Below are positions 1 through 7,824 of a stretch of DNA of 64,000 nucleotides, piece by piece (position 1 is the stretch's first letter; the number at the start of each line of letters is the position of its first letter). This stretch comes from Phycisphaerales bacterium UBA7800 (GTDB taxonomy: Bacteria; Planctomycetota; Phycisphaerae; Phycisphaerales; Phycisphaeraceae). The stretch lies in contig DLCK01000077.1 in the NCBI GenBank assembly GCA_002480565.1, positions 1 through 64,000 on the forward strand. The letters are read 5' to 3'. A model generated the notes under the pieces. It had not been told where the DNA came from, searched no databases, and was given only the letters and a program-made list of their open reading frames with translations. The translations under genes and the position numbers were made by a program.

Positions 1-44
1 CATAAGTGACATAGTTGGATTTCGTGCGGCTTTAAATGCGCGCA

Positions 45-92
45 TAAAAAACGCTGCACGCAGGCTGTTCACCTGATCAACGTGCAGCGTCG
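45..92 (-). terminator. Intrinsic terminator after the PilZ gene
   Basis: On the minus strand a 10-bp perfect stem (ACGCTGCACG / CGTGCAGCGT) with a loop of about 20 nt is followed by six T residues. It lies about 140 bp downstream of the PilZ gene stop and fits a Rho-independent terminator for that transcript. Confidence 0.75.
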
Positions 93-230
93 GGTCGGAG
101 GATTGTTGGGTGGCTAGACGTGTCCATAATGATGAGTCACCCCCCCGGGGACTGATCACTTCAAGTCAATCTACCGCACCCAAATCAAGAGTCGATTTGA
201 CCGCTGGTGTGTACCTGAGCTTTGCCCGGC

Positions 231-872
231 TCAGCTGGCACGAGACAGACGCCGCAACTGTTCACGTTGCACCGCCATGCTGATGGTCAGCAGACCTTGA
301 TTGAGATTGTTACCCGGTTGGCGTTTGTCGACACAGAACATGCCATAGCGCGTTCGCTTGGTGTCCAGTTCGCAGACGCTTTGGACGCACGCGGTCCCGG
401 TGAATTGCCGGCCGTCGTGGTTCAGTGTGGTTTTGATAATTTCACCGACATTGTGTTTACCCGATGCGATCACGGCATAACCACTGGCGGAGACATCGAC
501 CAGGGAGACTTCACCTTCCTCAGCAAAGTGAGCTGTCCGACCGGAGATGACCGTGGAAACGCGGAAGGTCTGACGACTTTCAGCATCGACTGGTTCACCG
601 AGCAGTTCAATGGACAGACGCATCACGCCATCAACCTGATCTTCGTCTTCTTCGTGAATGACCACTTCATACTTGGCTGACTGCTTGAGAAAATCACGTC
701 GTCGGTCGTAATAGACAAGTACCTGACCGTCTTCGGGGAGCCAATCAAAGACCTGGCTGGTCTCAATGATGATCTGCCCCTGTTCCAAAGCCACAATGTC
801 CAACGGGATAAGTACCCGCTGCTGGCCTTGGGTTGGTTTCTGAATGTAAATTAAATCGCCCTGAGTCAACAT
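231..872 (-). CDS. PilZ-domain c-di-GMP-binding protein (YcgR-like)
   Basis: A 213-residue soluble protein. The C-terminal half carries the complete PilZ signature: RQTFR (RxxxR) at residues 100-104 and DVSASG (DxSxxG) at 126-131, the residues that bind cyclic di-GMP in this family. The N-terminal ~95 residues are rich in beta strands and may be a YcgR-N-like domain, which is an inference. The start was chosen at the ATG preceded by AAGGA seven bases upstream; an in-frame start 13 codons earlier has no such site. No membrane segment is visible. It stands alone and ends at a strong terminator. A c-di-GMP synthase with a GGDEF domain is encoded near 44 kb, so signal and receptor types are both present. 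The output (motility, pili or exopolysaccharide) cannot be read from the sequence; the neighbouring polysaccharide locus makes the last attractive. Confidence 0.85.
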   Translation of the reverse strand: MLTQGDLIYIQKPTQGQQRVLIPLDIVALEQGQIIIETSQVFDWLPEDGQVLVYYDRRRDFLKQSAKYEVVIHEEDEDQVDGVMRLSIELLGEPVDAESRQTFRVSTVISGRTAHFAEEGEVSLVDVSASGYAVIASGKHNVGEIIKTTLNHDGRQFTGTACVQSVCELDTKRTRYGMFCVDKRQPGNNLNQGLLTISMAVQREQLRRLSRAS

Positions 873-1420
873 GTGTCGTTCCTTGATCAGTTCCAATGAT
901 ACCCTGAGCAAAAACTACAATTCAGATCAGGCAAATGCCAAAGCCAAATGAGTCATTTTTGCTGGATCATTTCCAACTATATTTTTCAGTCGGCTGTTTC
1001 CCCATGAATCAGCCTGATAGGTGGGAACACGTTGAATCATCAAGGATTCGAGTGCTATAAAAACCTGGACCCCACTTTGCCGCAACAAGCATGTTGGTGT
1101 ACTTGCCGTTGACACCCAAAGTATCGGGCATTGGAACGTCCCAATTAAGTCCAGTTTTAAAAAAAATGCGATATAACCCGTTCGAGTGTCTTTATTATCA
1201 GACATTGTAACCTAGTACAATATTGTAGTCTGAACGTAAGTCCCGTATAGATATAGCTATGCCGATAACATAACTAAAAATCCTTTTATCCGAAATAACA
1301 AATAAAGCACCAGTAAACAGGTTAGACAATCATCGTCTCTGTGACATGCTGTCGCAAGATACACCCATACAGATACTTACACCAAGCAAATACTTCGACC
1401 AGTGAACGTAATAAAACTTT
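873..1420. other. Intergenic region without a convincing gene
   Basis: About 550 bases between the PilZ gene and the end of pyruvate kinase. A 92-codon frame on the minus strand (927-1205) has no ribosome binding site, no recognisable family and poor composition, so it is not called. An imperfect hairpin with CAGAC/GTCTG ends and an inner ACAATATTGT palindrome lies around 1199-1233. No clear terminator for pyruvate kinase is visible. Confidence 0.5.
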
Positions 1421-2968
1421 TTACGCTCCACGTCCGCCAAAGTAGTCTCCGACGTAGTGGATATGGATATTACTGGTCGATCCAGGTTTACCGATGGGTT
1501 CGCCAGCGACAACCAGCAGGGCATCGCCGACATTGCACATGCGTTTTTCCTGCATGAGTTGGTCGACCTGCCAGATGAAGTCCTCGGTGTCGGCGGGTTG
1601 TTCCATATACATGGGTTTGACACCAAACAGAGGCGTCATGCGTCGCAGGGACTGCTGGTCGGAACTGAATGCCAGGATTGGCAAGGTCGGGCGGTTCTTT
1701 GATAAGTGTCTTGCAGCGCCACCGTTTTGGGACCAGACGACGATGTACTTGACGTTCATGTCACGAACGATGGTCATCACGCCGTGCGCCAATGCCGCCA
1801 TACGCGAACGATCGGCCTGAAGCTTGGCAGGCGGTGTTCCCCAACGACGCTGCTCGGAGGCGACATTTTCCTGAACCTTCAATGCGATCCGCGCCATGTG
1901 ATCAACGGCTTTGACGTTGTGTTTACCCACTGCCGTTTCGCCCGAGAGCATCACGCAATCGGTGCCATCGAAAATGGCGTTGGCCACGTCCGAGGCTTCG
2001 GCACGGGTCGGTGTCGGGAATTCAATCATCGACTCAAGCATCTGTGTCGCCACGATCACCGGCTTGCCGTATGCATGAGCCATGTTAATGATCTGTTTTT
2101 GGATAATCGGAACCGCTGCCAAATCCATCTCCACGCCCAAGTCACCACGGGCGACCATGATCGAGTCCGACGCATCAACGATGTTTTCCAAATCATCAAT
2201 CGCTTCAGGCTTTTCAATCTTGGCGATGATCGGCATGGGCAAACGGCCCTTGAGCTTCCGCTTCATGTACTGACGGAGTTTGATCACATCCTCAGCCTTG
2301 CGGACAAAGCTCAAGGCTAAAAAGTCCACCCCATGTTCCATCGCCCAATCCGCACACTTCCAGTCATAGGCAGTCACCGAAGGGACCGAGAGCTTGGTCT
2401 CAGGCAGGTTCACACCTTTGGCAGAGGTGACCTTGCCGGGAGTCGTCACCGTGCCGATGAGTCGGTCCTCGGACTTATCCATGACCAGCACGTGGATGTT
2501 GCCATCGTTGATCATTAAGCGTTGGCCGGGTTCGACTTCGTCGATGAGTCGGTCGTAGGTGACGTTAAATGTCACCGGTGCCTCGGGATCAGCGCCAGCG
2601 ACAATGGGATCGCGTTGGAAATAGACGGGTTGGCCCATCTCCAATTCCACGCCACCGTCGATGACTTTGCCCACGCGGATTTTAGGCCCACATAGGTCTC
2701 CGAGGACGCCCACTGGGATGCCTCCCTGTTCACTTGCCGTTCGGGCGGCAGTGAGCAATTGCAGGTGACTCTCAGGCGTACCGTGAGAAAAGTTAAGTCG
2801 GAACACGCGCACACCGGCTTCAATGAGTCGGGTGAGCACGGGAATCTCGCAACTGGCCGGACCCAAAGTTGCAATGATTTTGGTCAAGATGAAAGGTTTG
2901 GCGGGTATCACGCCGAAGATTCTAATAGGAACCGGCCTTGGGTACGAGCCTAAAGGCGATAAACACAT
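1421..2968 (-). CDS. pyk: Pyruvate kinase
   Basis: Catalyses phosphoenolpyruvate + ADP to pyruvate + ATP, the last step of glycolysis, in the cytoplasm. The N-terminal barrel begins with TKIIATLGPAS. It contains the signature around the catalytic lysine (IIAKIEKPEAIDDL), the substrate/metal segment ARGDLGVEMD, ATQMLESM, and RAEASDVANAIFDGTD followed by MLSGETAVG. The regulatory C-terminal domain follows and ends near SNIHIHYVGDYFG. Length (about 515 residues) is slightly above the usual 470-480 because of about 25 extra N-terminal residues. The start is uncertain: a TTG five codons upstream, this ATG, or a GTG near 2911 are possible, and none has a clear ribosome binding site. The gene is divergent from the polysaccharide deacetylase with only about 25 bp between the chosen starts, so a promoter would have to overlap coding sequence if this start is right. 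That favours the shorter GTG form. Identity is certain. Confidence 0.95.
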   Translation of the reverse strand: MCLSPLGSYPRPVPIRIFGVIPAKPFILTKIIATLGPASCEIPVLTRLIEAGVRVFRLNFSHGTPESHLQLLTAARTASEQGGIPVGVLGDLCGPKIRVGKVIDGGVELEMGQPVYFQRDPIVAGADPEAPVTFNVTYDRLIDEVEPGQRLMINDGNIHVLVMDKSEDRLIGTVTTPGKVTSAKGVNLPETKLSVPSVTAYDWKCADWAMEHGVDFLALSFVRKAEDVIKLRQYMKRKLKGRLPMPIIAKIEKPEAIDDLENIVDASDSIMVARGDLGVEMDLAAVPIIQKQIINMAHAYGKPVIVATQMLESMIEFPTPTRAEASDVANAIFDGTDCVMLSGETAVGKHNVKAVDHMARIALKVQENVASEQRRWGTPPAKLQADRSRMAALAHGVMTIVRDMNVKYIVVWSQNGGAARHLSKNRPTLPILAFSSDQQSLRRMTPLFGVKPMYMEQPADTEDFIWQVDQLMQEKRMCNVGDALLVVAGEPIGKPGSTSNIHIHYVGDYFGGRGA

Positions 2969-2992
2969 GCTTTTGACAGTCAATCGAGACCT

Positions 2993-3898
2993 ATGAACAC
3001 CCTACCACCCGAACAAAAGTTACATTCCTGTTTGACCATTGATGTCGAAGAATACTTCCACATTGAGGCGGCGCACGGCCATGTCTCTAAATCACAATGG
3101 GATACAATGCCTTCCCGTGTTGCGAACAGTGTTCATAAGCTTTTAGAGCTTATGGACCAACATAATTGTCGCGCAACATTTTTTATTCTTGGTGATGTGG
3201 CAAGAAGATGCCCCCAAATCGCAAAAACCATTGCCAACGCCGGACATGAGATCGCAAGCCATGGCACCAACCATGATCGACTCCACCGACTCAACAGCAT
3301 CACCTTTGCTCAAGACCTGACCATCTCCAAGAAGATTCTCGAAGACCAGACCGGCCAAGCCGTTCGCGGATACCGGGCGCCGACATTCAGCGTGGTTCCG
3401 GATACCGCATGGGCGATTGATGTACTGCTCAACGCAGGCTTTGACTATGATGCGTCAATCTTCCCGGTGATGCATCCGGCTTATGGCGTCCCCGATGCCC
3501 CGGTCACGCCGTTCTATGTCACCGGCCCGTCAGGTCGCAAACTCCTCGAAGTCCCGCCACTGGTTTGGGAGGTTGGCAAGAAGCATGTCGCCGTCGCAGG
3601 TGGGGGTTACTTCCGACTGCTGCCGTTGTGGTTCATGAAGCGTGGCCTTAAGCAATCGCTAAGTCAAAATCGTCCAGCAGTGTTGTACTTTCATCCCTGG
3701 GAGTTCGACCCGGACATCCCGCGGTTACCTTTGCCGTTGACCGGGCGACTGCGAACGTACCTGGGACTCAAATCTGCATTACGCAAACTCGACCACATCC
3801 TGAGTCTGCCCGGCAGAGAGTGGACAACGATGTCCTCGAATCTGGATCACTTCCATGCGATGGCCAGTAACGGCAAACCGTACGCGTTGGCGGCGTAA
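2993..3898 (+). CDS. Polysaccharide deacetylase, XrtA/PEP-CTERM-associated type
   Basis: A 301-residue NodB-homology carbohydrate esterase. The metal site is visible as LTIDVEEYFH near residue 15 (catalytic Asp region) and HEIASHGTNHDRLH near residue 82 (HxxxH zinc ligands). RGYRAPTFS and the C-terminal YFHPWEFD are typical of the subfamily found beside exosortase A loci (TIGR03006 style, with a DUF3473 tail); that subfamily call is from memory of the family. No signal peptide is visible, which is usual for this subfamily. It is presumed to remove acetyl groups from an exopolysaccharide intermediate or product. It converges on the glycosyltransferase, kinase-like, ATPase and chain-length genes that normally accompany it. 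Start at the first ATG; the ribosome binding site is weak. Confidence 0.85.
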   Translation: MNTLPPEQKLHSCLTIDVEEYFHIEAAHGHVSKSQWDTMPSRVANSVHKLLELMDQHNCRATFFILGDVARRCPQIAKTIANAGHEIASHGTNHDRLHRLNSITFAQDLTISKKILEDQTGQAVRGYRAPTFSVVPDTAWAIDVLLNAGFDYDASIFPVMHPAYGVPDAPVTPFYVTGPSGRKLLEVPPLVWEVGKKHVAVAGGGYFRLLPLWFMKRGLKQSLSQNRPAVLYFHPWEFDPDIPRLPLPLTGRLRTYLGLKSALRKLDHILSLPGREWTTMSSNLDHFHAMASNGKPYALAA

Positions 3899-3990
3899 TC
3901 AAAATTGTTGTTCAGCAATTCGCGCCTTGGTCGTAAAATAGATGCACCAACATGTCGCTTGCGTTGTCTGTACTTCCGAGGTGCTTTGAA

Positions 3991-4389
3991 ATGGTTCACG
4001 CATTGATTAACTGGTGTCGGCCGGTGAGTGATCGACTGATCACCAACTATCACGGTTATTGGCAGCGATACCAATGGCTGCTATTGGCGACAACCCTGGC
4101 AGCCATCGCGGACTTGATGACCACCATCCGCTTTATGCACATTGATGGGATTGAACACGAACTGCATCCTGCAATCCGTTTGGTCTCTTGGGCTTTGGGG
4201 CCTCTGGCTGGCCCGATCTTTGGCAAGCTCGCACAGTTGGCTGCGATTGTGTTGGTGACAGTCTATGCCCGACGGCTTGCTGGCTATGTGTTCTTTACCA
4301 CAACGGTGATGTACGCATGGGCTGCCTGGTACAACGTCTGGGGTCGCGACCTATACTCGCCCCTGCTCATTGAGTGGTTGCCGTTGTAG
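3991..4389 (+). CDS. Small integral membrane protein of unknown function
   Basis: About 132 residues. The start was chosen at the ATG preceded by GAGGTG six bases upstream; the ATG 13 codons earlier has no such site. Three hydrophobic segments are visible: near WLLLATTLAAIADLMTTI, SWALGPLAGPIFGKLAQLAAIVLVTVY (possibly two adjacent passes) and VFFTTTVMYAWAAWYNVW. Charged and aromatic residues lie near the N-terminus, and there is no catalytic motif I recognise. It follows the deacetylase by about 90 bp on the same strand, so co-transcription and a membrane role in the polysaccharide locus are plausible but unproven. It vaguely resembles DUF5658-like small membrane proteins; I would not rely on that. 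Confidence 0.6.
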   Translation: MVHALINWCRPVSDRLITNYHGYWQRYQWLLLATTLAAIADLMTTIRFMHIDGIEHELHPAIRLVSWALGPLAGPIFGKLAQLAAIVLVTVYARRLAGYVFFTTTVMYAWAAWYNVWGRDLYSPLLIEWLPL

Positions 4390-4415
4390 GTGACAGATGA
4401 ACATGCGTTTTTGTC

Positions 4416-4741
4416 TTAACCACAGAGGCTCAGAGACACAGAGTTAAGACAGCCCAACACTGAGCAACGCGAAGTGTGGGATACCTATGACAACCAGGTG
4501 ATACCCATCCCGCCAATGACACGTGCGTTGAGAATTTCTTGAGCACCGGATGTCAATCCGGTGCAAGTGCCTTGATCAACATTATTATGACATGCACCGC
4601 ATTGACATGCGGTGCTCAATGAAACACGAGGTCTTAATGGGATTGGCATGATACCCATCCCAGTCTTCGTAAAGCTCAGACTTGGGCTTGAGTTTTTTTG
4701 TGTTGCTCTGTCTTAACTCTGAGCCTCTGCGACTCTGTGGT
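4416..4741. repeat. Paired inverted repeat, ACCACAGAG family (copy 1)
   Basis: Left arm 4416-4451 reads as a form of ACCACAGAG...CAGAGACACAGAG and ends TTAAGACA; right arm 4711-4741 is its inverse, with CTCTG-rich sequence ending GTGG. Between the arms lie two inverted copies of another short repeat: GAGCACCGG...CCGGTGC at about 4540-4565 and GCACCGC...GCGGTGCTC at about 4594-4619. GATACCCATCCC also occurs twice. There is no gene in this 370-bp space between two convergent genes. It may work as a bidirectional terminator or be a non-autonomous mobile element. Confidence 0.7.
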
Positions 4742-4759
4742 GAAAGCCTAGGAGATCGC

Positions 4760-5998
4760 TCACGCAGCATGGCGCGCAACCGACTCACCGGCGACTTGCT
4801 TGCCAAGCAACAACTCGACCATCGGCGCCAACTGCGCATTCCATGTGTATTGCTGCTCAACCCATTGGCGGGCGCTGCTGGCCATCTGCTGGCGACGATG
4901 TTCGTCGTTGAGCATCCACTCGATATGCCTGGCCCATTGATCCGGGCCGTGACCGACGAGGTAATGCGAACCGTCCATTGCCTGGACACCTTCAGCAGCT
5001 TGCGGAGAGCAGATCACCACACGCTTACAAGCCATCGCTTCGAGGACTTTATTCTGGACACCACGAGCAATACGCAATGGCGCGACCACGATACCGGCAT
5101 CAGCCATATGTGTCCGCACATCATCCACCGGGCCAATCACATTCACCCCCGCCCCCGGAAGCTTGGCTAAATCCATGACTTCCGCAGTGGGGTGTCGGCC
5201 GACGATTTCAAACGTTGCATCTGCCATCTTTTCGCGCACCAAGGGCATGACGTTCTGGGCAAACCAACGCACCGCATCAATATTAGGTCGATAGTTCAAG
5301 ACCCCCACAAACAGAATCTTTTTCGAACCTGTCGCATCAGGCAACGGTGAAAAGAAATCCATATCCACGCCATTGCCCACCACGCGGAGCTTGGGATTCG
5401 ATCCCACATAGTGTTGATACGTTTTGTACTCACGTTCACTGACCACCGTCAACGCGTCGAACTTGTCGTAGACACCAGCTTCAATTTTTCGCAGATAGGT
5501 CGCTTCATGTTGATACACCCAGCGGCGAGGAGGCAAGGTATTCATCGCATAGCTGTCCCACTTGACGCTATCGACATCAACCAGGTCAATAAGCTGACGC
5601 GCACCGGGAACCAGCCGTGAATAACGCACCATCCCTGAGCAGAACGTGAGAACCGCATCAAAGGGTTGGGCAGCATGCCACTGTGTAATGGTGTCGGCCA
5701 ACCGCTTTTCATAGAACATCGCGGGTGTGATCGCCCGACGCCTAAGCACTGCACCAAGCGCTCGGAACTTGCTGGGCAAACCGCGTACCGGTTCAATGGC
5801 CAGATCCGTCGTCAACGATGAAAGCACAGTCAACTGTTCGTCGGACACATCTTCCTGGGTCAATGATGCAAGTGACACATCAGCATGTTCACTGAGCATT
5901 TTCAGCAAATGATAACTGCGAATCCGATCACCGCGATCCGGTGGATACGGCAGTCGATGCGTCAACATCAAAACGCGAGGCAAAGCTGTGGTGGACAT
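4760..5998 (-). CDS. Glycosyltransferase, GT-B fold, XrtA/PEP-CTERM-associated (TIGR03087-like)
   Basis: A 412-residue cytoplasmic glycosyltransferase. The N-terminal domain opens with LMLTHRLPYPPDRGDRIRSY, typical of the sugar transferases that accompany the exosortase A system. The C-terminal Rossmann domain has ILFVGVLNYRPNIDA, a conserved FEIVGRHP strand, and APLRIARGVQNKVLEAMACK, the nucleotide-sugar-binding E-x7-E-like region of GT4-type enzymes. It is predicted to transfer a sugar from an activated donor to a growing surface polysaccharide; donor and acceptor are unknown. It lies downstream of, and on the same strand as, the kinase-like, ATPase and chain-length genes, separated from them by about 135 bp that carry an inverted repeat. 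Start at the first ATG. Confidence 0.87.
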   Translation of the reverse strand: MSTTALPRVLMLTHRLPYPPDRGDRIRSYHLLKMLSEHADVSLASLTQEDVSDEQLTVLSSLTTDLAIEPVRGLPSKFRALGAVLRRRAITPAMFYEKRLADTITQWHAAQPFDAVLTFCSGMVRYSRLVPGARQLIDLVDVDSVKWDSYAMNTLPPRRWVYQHEATYLRKIEAGVYDKFDALTVVSEREYKTYQHYVGSNPKLRVVGNGVDMDFFSPLPDATGSKKILFVGVLNYRPNIDAVRWFAQNVMPLVREKMADATFEIVGRHPTAEVMDLAKLPGAGVNVIGPVDDVRTHMADAGIVVAPLRIARGVQNKVLEAMACKRVVICSPQAAEGVQAMDGSHYLVGHGPDQWARHIEWMLNDEHRRQQMASSARQWVEQQYTWNAQLAPMVELLLGKQVAGESVARHAA

Positions 5999-6016
5999 CG
6001 TGGGTACCTCAATTTT

Positions 6017-6130
6017 GAGGGAGTAGTGATTAGGCCAAAGGCAATGATTGAATCGTTATTCCAACGCAGGTTGAAAATATCGAATTGAAATGTCTTAATC
6101 CTAATCCCTACTCCCTAATCACTAATCCCT
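6017..6130. repeat. Inverted repeat with TAATCACTAATCCC units
   Basis: Left arm GAGGGAGTAGTGATTAGG (6017-6034) is inverted near 6098-6130, where CTAATCCCTA, CTCCCTAATCACTAATCCC follow each other. It fills the gap between the kinase-like gene and the glycosyltransferase gene on the minus strand and could form a hairpin that attenuates read-through. Confidence 0.5.
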
Positions 6131-6135
6131 GTTCT

Positions 6136-6888
6136 CTACTTCCGCTCCGTCAGAACCACCCCCGTGATCTGACATCCGTGTTCCGTCATTAAACGTTTTG
6201 CCCGTTCAAGTTCATGTGTTGGTGTATATCGCATGGCTACAGCCAGGAGCATTTGGTCACAGTGTTGGCCTAGTTGCGTGCAACCGGTATGACCCAGTAC
6301 CGCAGGCGCGTTGATGACGATGTGGTCATACAAATCGCGACACCGCTGAAGCATTTGGCCAAGTCTTGGATGGTCAAACTCCGTTGAACTGATCGTGCCA
6401 TGACCATGTGCCATCACGTGTAAAGCTGATACATCGGTTGGTAAGGTGACCGCATCCAGTGAATTGACTGCCCCATTGAGAAATTCACACAGTCCGTTTT
6501 CGACTTTCCCATCAAAGCATTTGGTCAATGCCTGATGCGATGAGCTGTCCATATCCACCAGCAGCACCCGCGTGCCAGGCATCCGGGCGAAGCTTAGTGC
6601 AAGGTGCAATGCACAACTGGCTCGTCCTTCTTCATTGCCAGGTAAAGCACTTGAAAACGCATGAATCTGCACACGGTGTTCAGCAGCTTGTTGCAAGAGT
6701 TTGACGCGGACTTCTTCGAATTGCTGGGCGATCTTGCCATCGTGTTGGATATTGAGATGAAGTGCGTTTTCAGCGACGGGTTGCCAGTGATAGTTTTGAT
6801 CCTGCGGCGTTTCAGACACCGGCGCTTCAGGATCGGCAAGCAGCGTTCCCTGACTGCTGCGCATCATTGCTTTGTAGACATCACCCAT
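6136..6888 (-). CDS. CpsD/CapB-like (BY-kinase family) protein with degenerate P-loop
   Basis: About 250 residues. Fold and context match the cytoplasmic tyrosine autokinase partner of Wzz-type proteins (exosortase-locus TIGR03018-like). FEEVRVKLLQ near residue 58 is the usual lead-in, IHAFSSALPG (76-84) is the strand before the P-loop, and VLLVDMD (108-114) is the Walker A' motif. The P-loop itself reads GNEEGRAS (84-91), so the lysine of GxGKT/S is missing. Walker B-like VIN appears in the YDHIVINAPAVLG segment. There is no C-terminal tyrosine cluster; the protein ends GVVLTERK. It therefore probably does not phosphorylate by the usual mechanism and may be a scaffold or pseudokinase. The start was chosen at the ATG with GGAGG six bases upstream, overlapping the end of the ATPase gene by 8 bp, which implies translational coupling. 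Confidence 0.75.
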   Translation of the reverse strand: MGDVYKAMMRSSQGTLLADPEAPVSETPQDQNYHWQPVAENALHLNIQHDGKIAQQFEEVRVKLLQQAAEHRVQIHAFSSALPGNEEGRASCALHLALSFARMPGTRVLLVDMDSSSHQALTKCFDGKVENGLCEFLNGAVNSLDAVTLPTDVSALHVMAHGHGTISSTEFDHPRLGQMLQRCRDLYDHIVINAPAVLGHTGCTQLGQHCDQMLLAVAMRYTPTHELERAKRLMTEHGCQITGVVLTERK

Positions 6889-7822
6889 GGGCCACCTCCG
6901 ACACCTTGTCGGCTTGCTCAATTACCACTTCTGCATCAAGGCCGGCCCGTGCGGCGATTTCCTGCCGCGTCCCATGTAATACATCGTCCAGATGTACCAC
7001 GGTAGCTTCAAAAGCGGGCAGATGTTTTTCAATCGCGCGGCTGACGATCTTCGAATCGATAAACCGCGTCTCTTCGGAAAAGCCTACAAGCAAGGCGTTA
7101 TCCGCGATGAGATTGATCATTCGCGGGATGCCACGGGATTTTTTGTAAATGAGTTTCAATGCAGCTGTCGAAAAATCGACATTGGGTCGCTGGCCACTGG
7201 CGCGGATCAGTCGGAAGGCGATGTATTGGGCCATCTGCGTTTCGGTCATCGGTTCAAGGTGACAGTACATGCCGATGCGCTGCGTCAACGGGCCCAGACG
7301 TGGGTGTCGTAACACGTTTGCCAACTCCGGCTGACCGAGGATCAGCAGCTGAACAAGTTTCTGGGTTTCGTTCTCCAGATTGGTGAGCAGTCGCAATTCT
7401 TCAAACGCTTCAACGGGCAGGGCCTGGGCTTCGTCAATGACGATGGCAACGGTGCGCCCCTGCTGATGCTCGGACGTCGCAAAGCGGCGGATACCGGTCA
7501 AAATGTCTGACTTATCACTGTTTTGAGGCAGTTTAAGGCCAAGCTCGCTGGTAATCATTCGTAGCAGTTGTTCGCCGGTGACGCGGGTATTGTTGATTAA
7601 TGCCATCGACGCATGTTTGCCAAGGCGCTGTATCATGGCGCGGATGAGCATGGTCTTGCCACAACCAATCTGCCCGGTGACCAGGGCGATACCTCGGCGG
7701 TTCTGCACGGTATAGACGAGTTTAGCCAGGGCTTCATTGTGCTGTTCGGACTGATAGAAAAAGCGCGCATTGGGGGTGTTGGAAAACGGCAGGACATCAA
7801 AACCATAGAACGCTTCGTACAT
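6881..7822 (-). CDS. ExeA-like AAA ATPase, XrtA/PEP-CTERM-associated (TIGR03015-like)
   Basis: A 313-residue P-loop ATPase. It opens with MYEAFYGFDVLPFSNTPN, the family hallmark. Walker A is GQIGCGKT at 50-57, Walker B is AIVIDEAQAL near residue 130, followed by sensor-type segments QLLILGQPEL and GIPRMINLIADNAL. Relatives include ExeA of type II secretion and the ATPases of exosortase A exopolysaccharide loci. It probably couples ATP hydrolysis to assembly or regulation of the export apparatus; the mechanism is not established. It sits between the chain-length protein (2 bp gap upstream) and the kinase-like gene (8 bp overlap), so the three genes form a tight operon. Confidence 0.87.
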   Translation of the reverse strand: MYEAFYGFDVLPFSNTPNARFFYQSEQHNEALAKLVYTVQNRRGIALVTGQIGCGKTMLIRAMIQRLGKHASMALINNTRVTGEQLLRMITSELGLKLPQNSDKSDILTGIRRFATSEHQQGRTVAIVIDEAQALPVEAFEELRLLTNLENETQKLVQLLILGQPELANVLRHPRLGPLTQRIGMYCHLEPMTETQMAQYIAFRLIRASGQRPNVDFSTAALKLIYKKSRGIPRMINLIADNALLVGFSEETRFIDSKIVSRAIEKHLPAFEATVVHLDDVLHGTRQEIAARAGLDAEVVIEQADKVSEVAHG

Positions 7823-7824
7823 CT

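Noticed and set aside
222..680. 152-codon plus-strand frame opposite the PilZ gene
   Set aside because: It is antisense to a gene with a full PilZ signature and a good ribosome binding site, and matches no family.
927..1205. 92-codon minus-strand frame
   Set aside because: No ribosome binding site, no family, composition unlike a protein; treated as intergenic.
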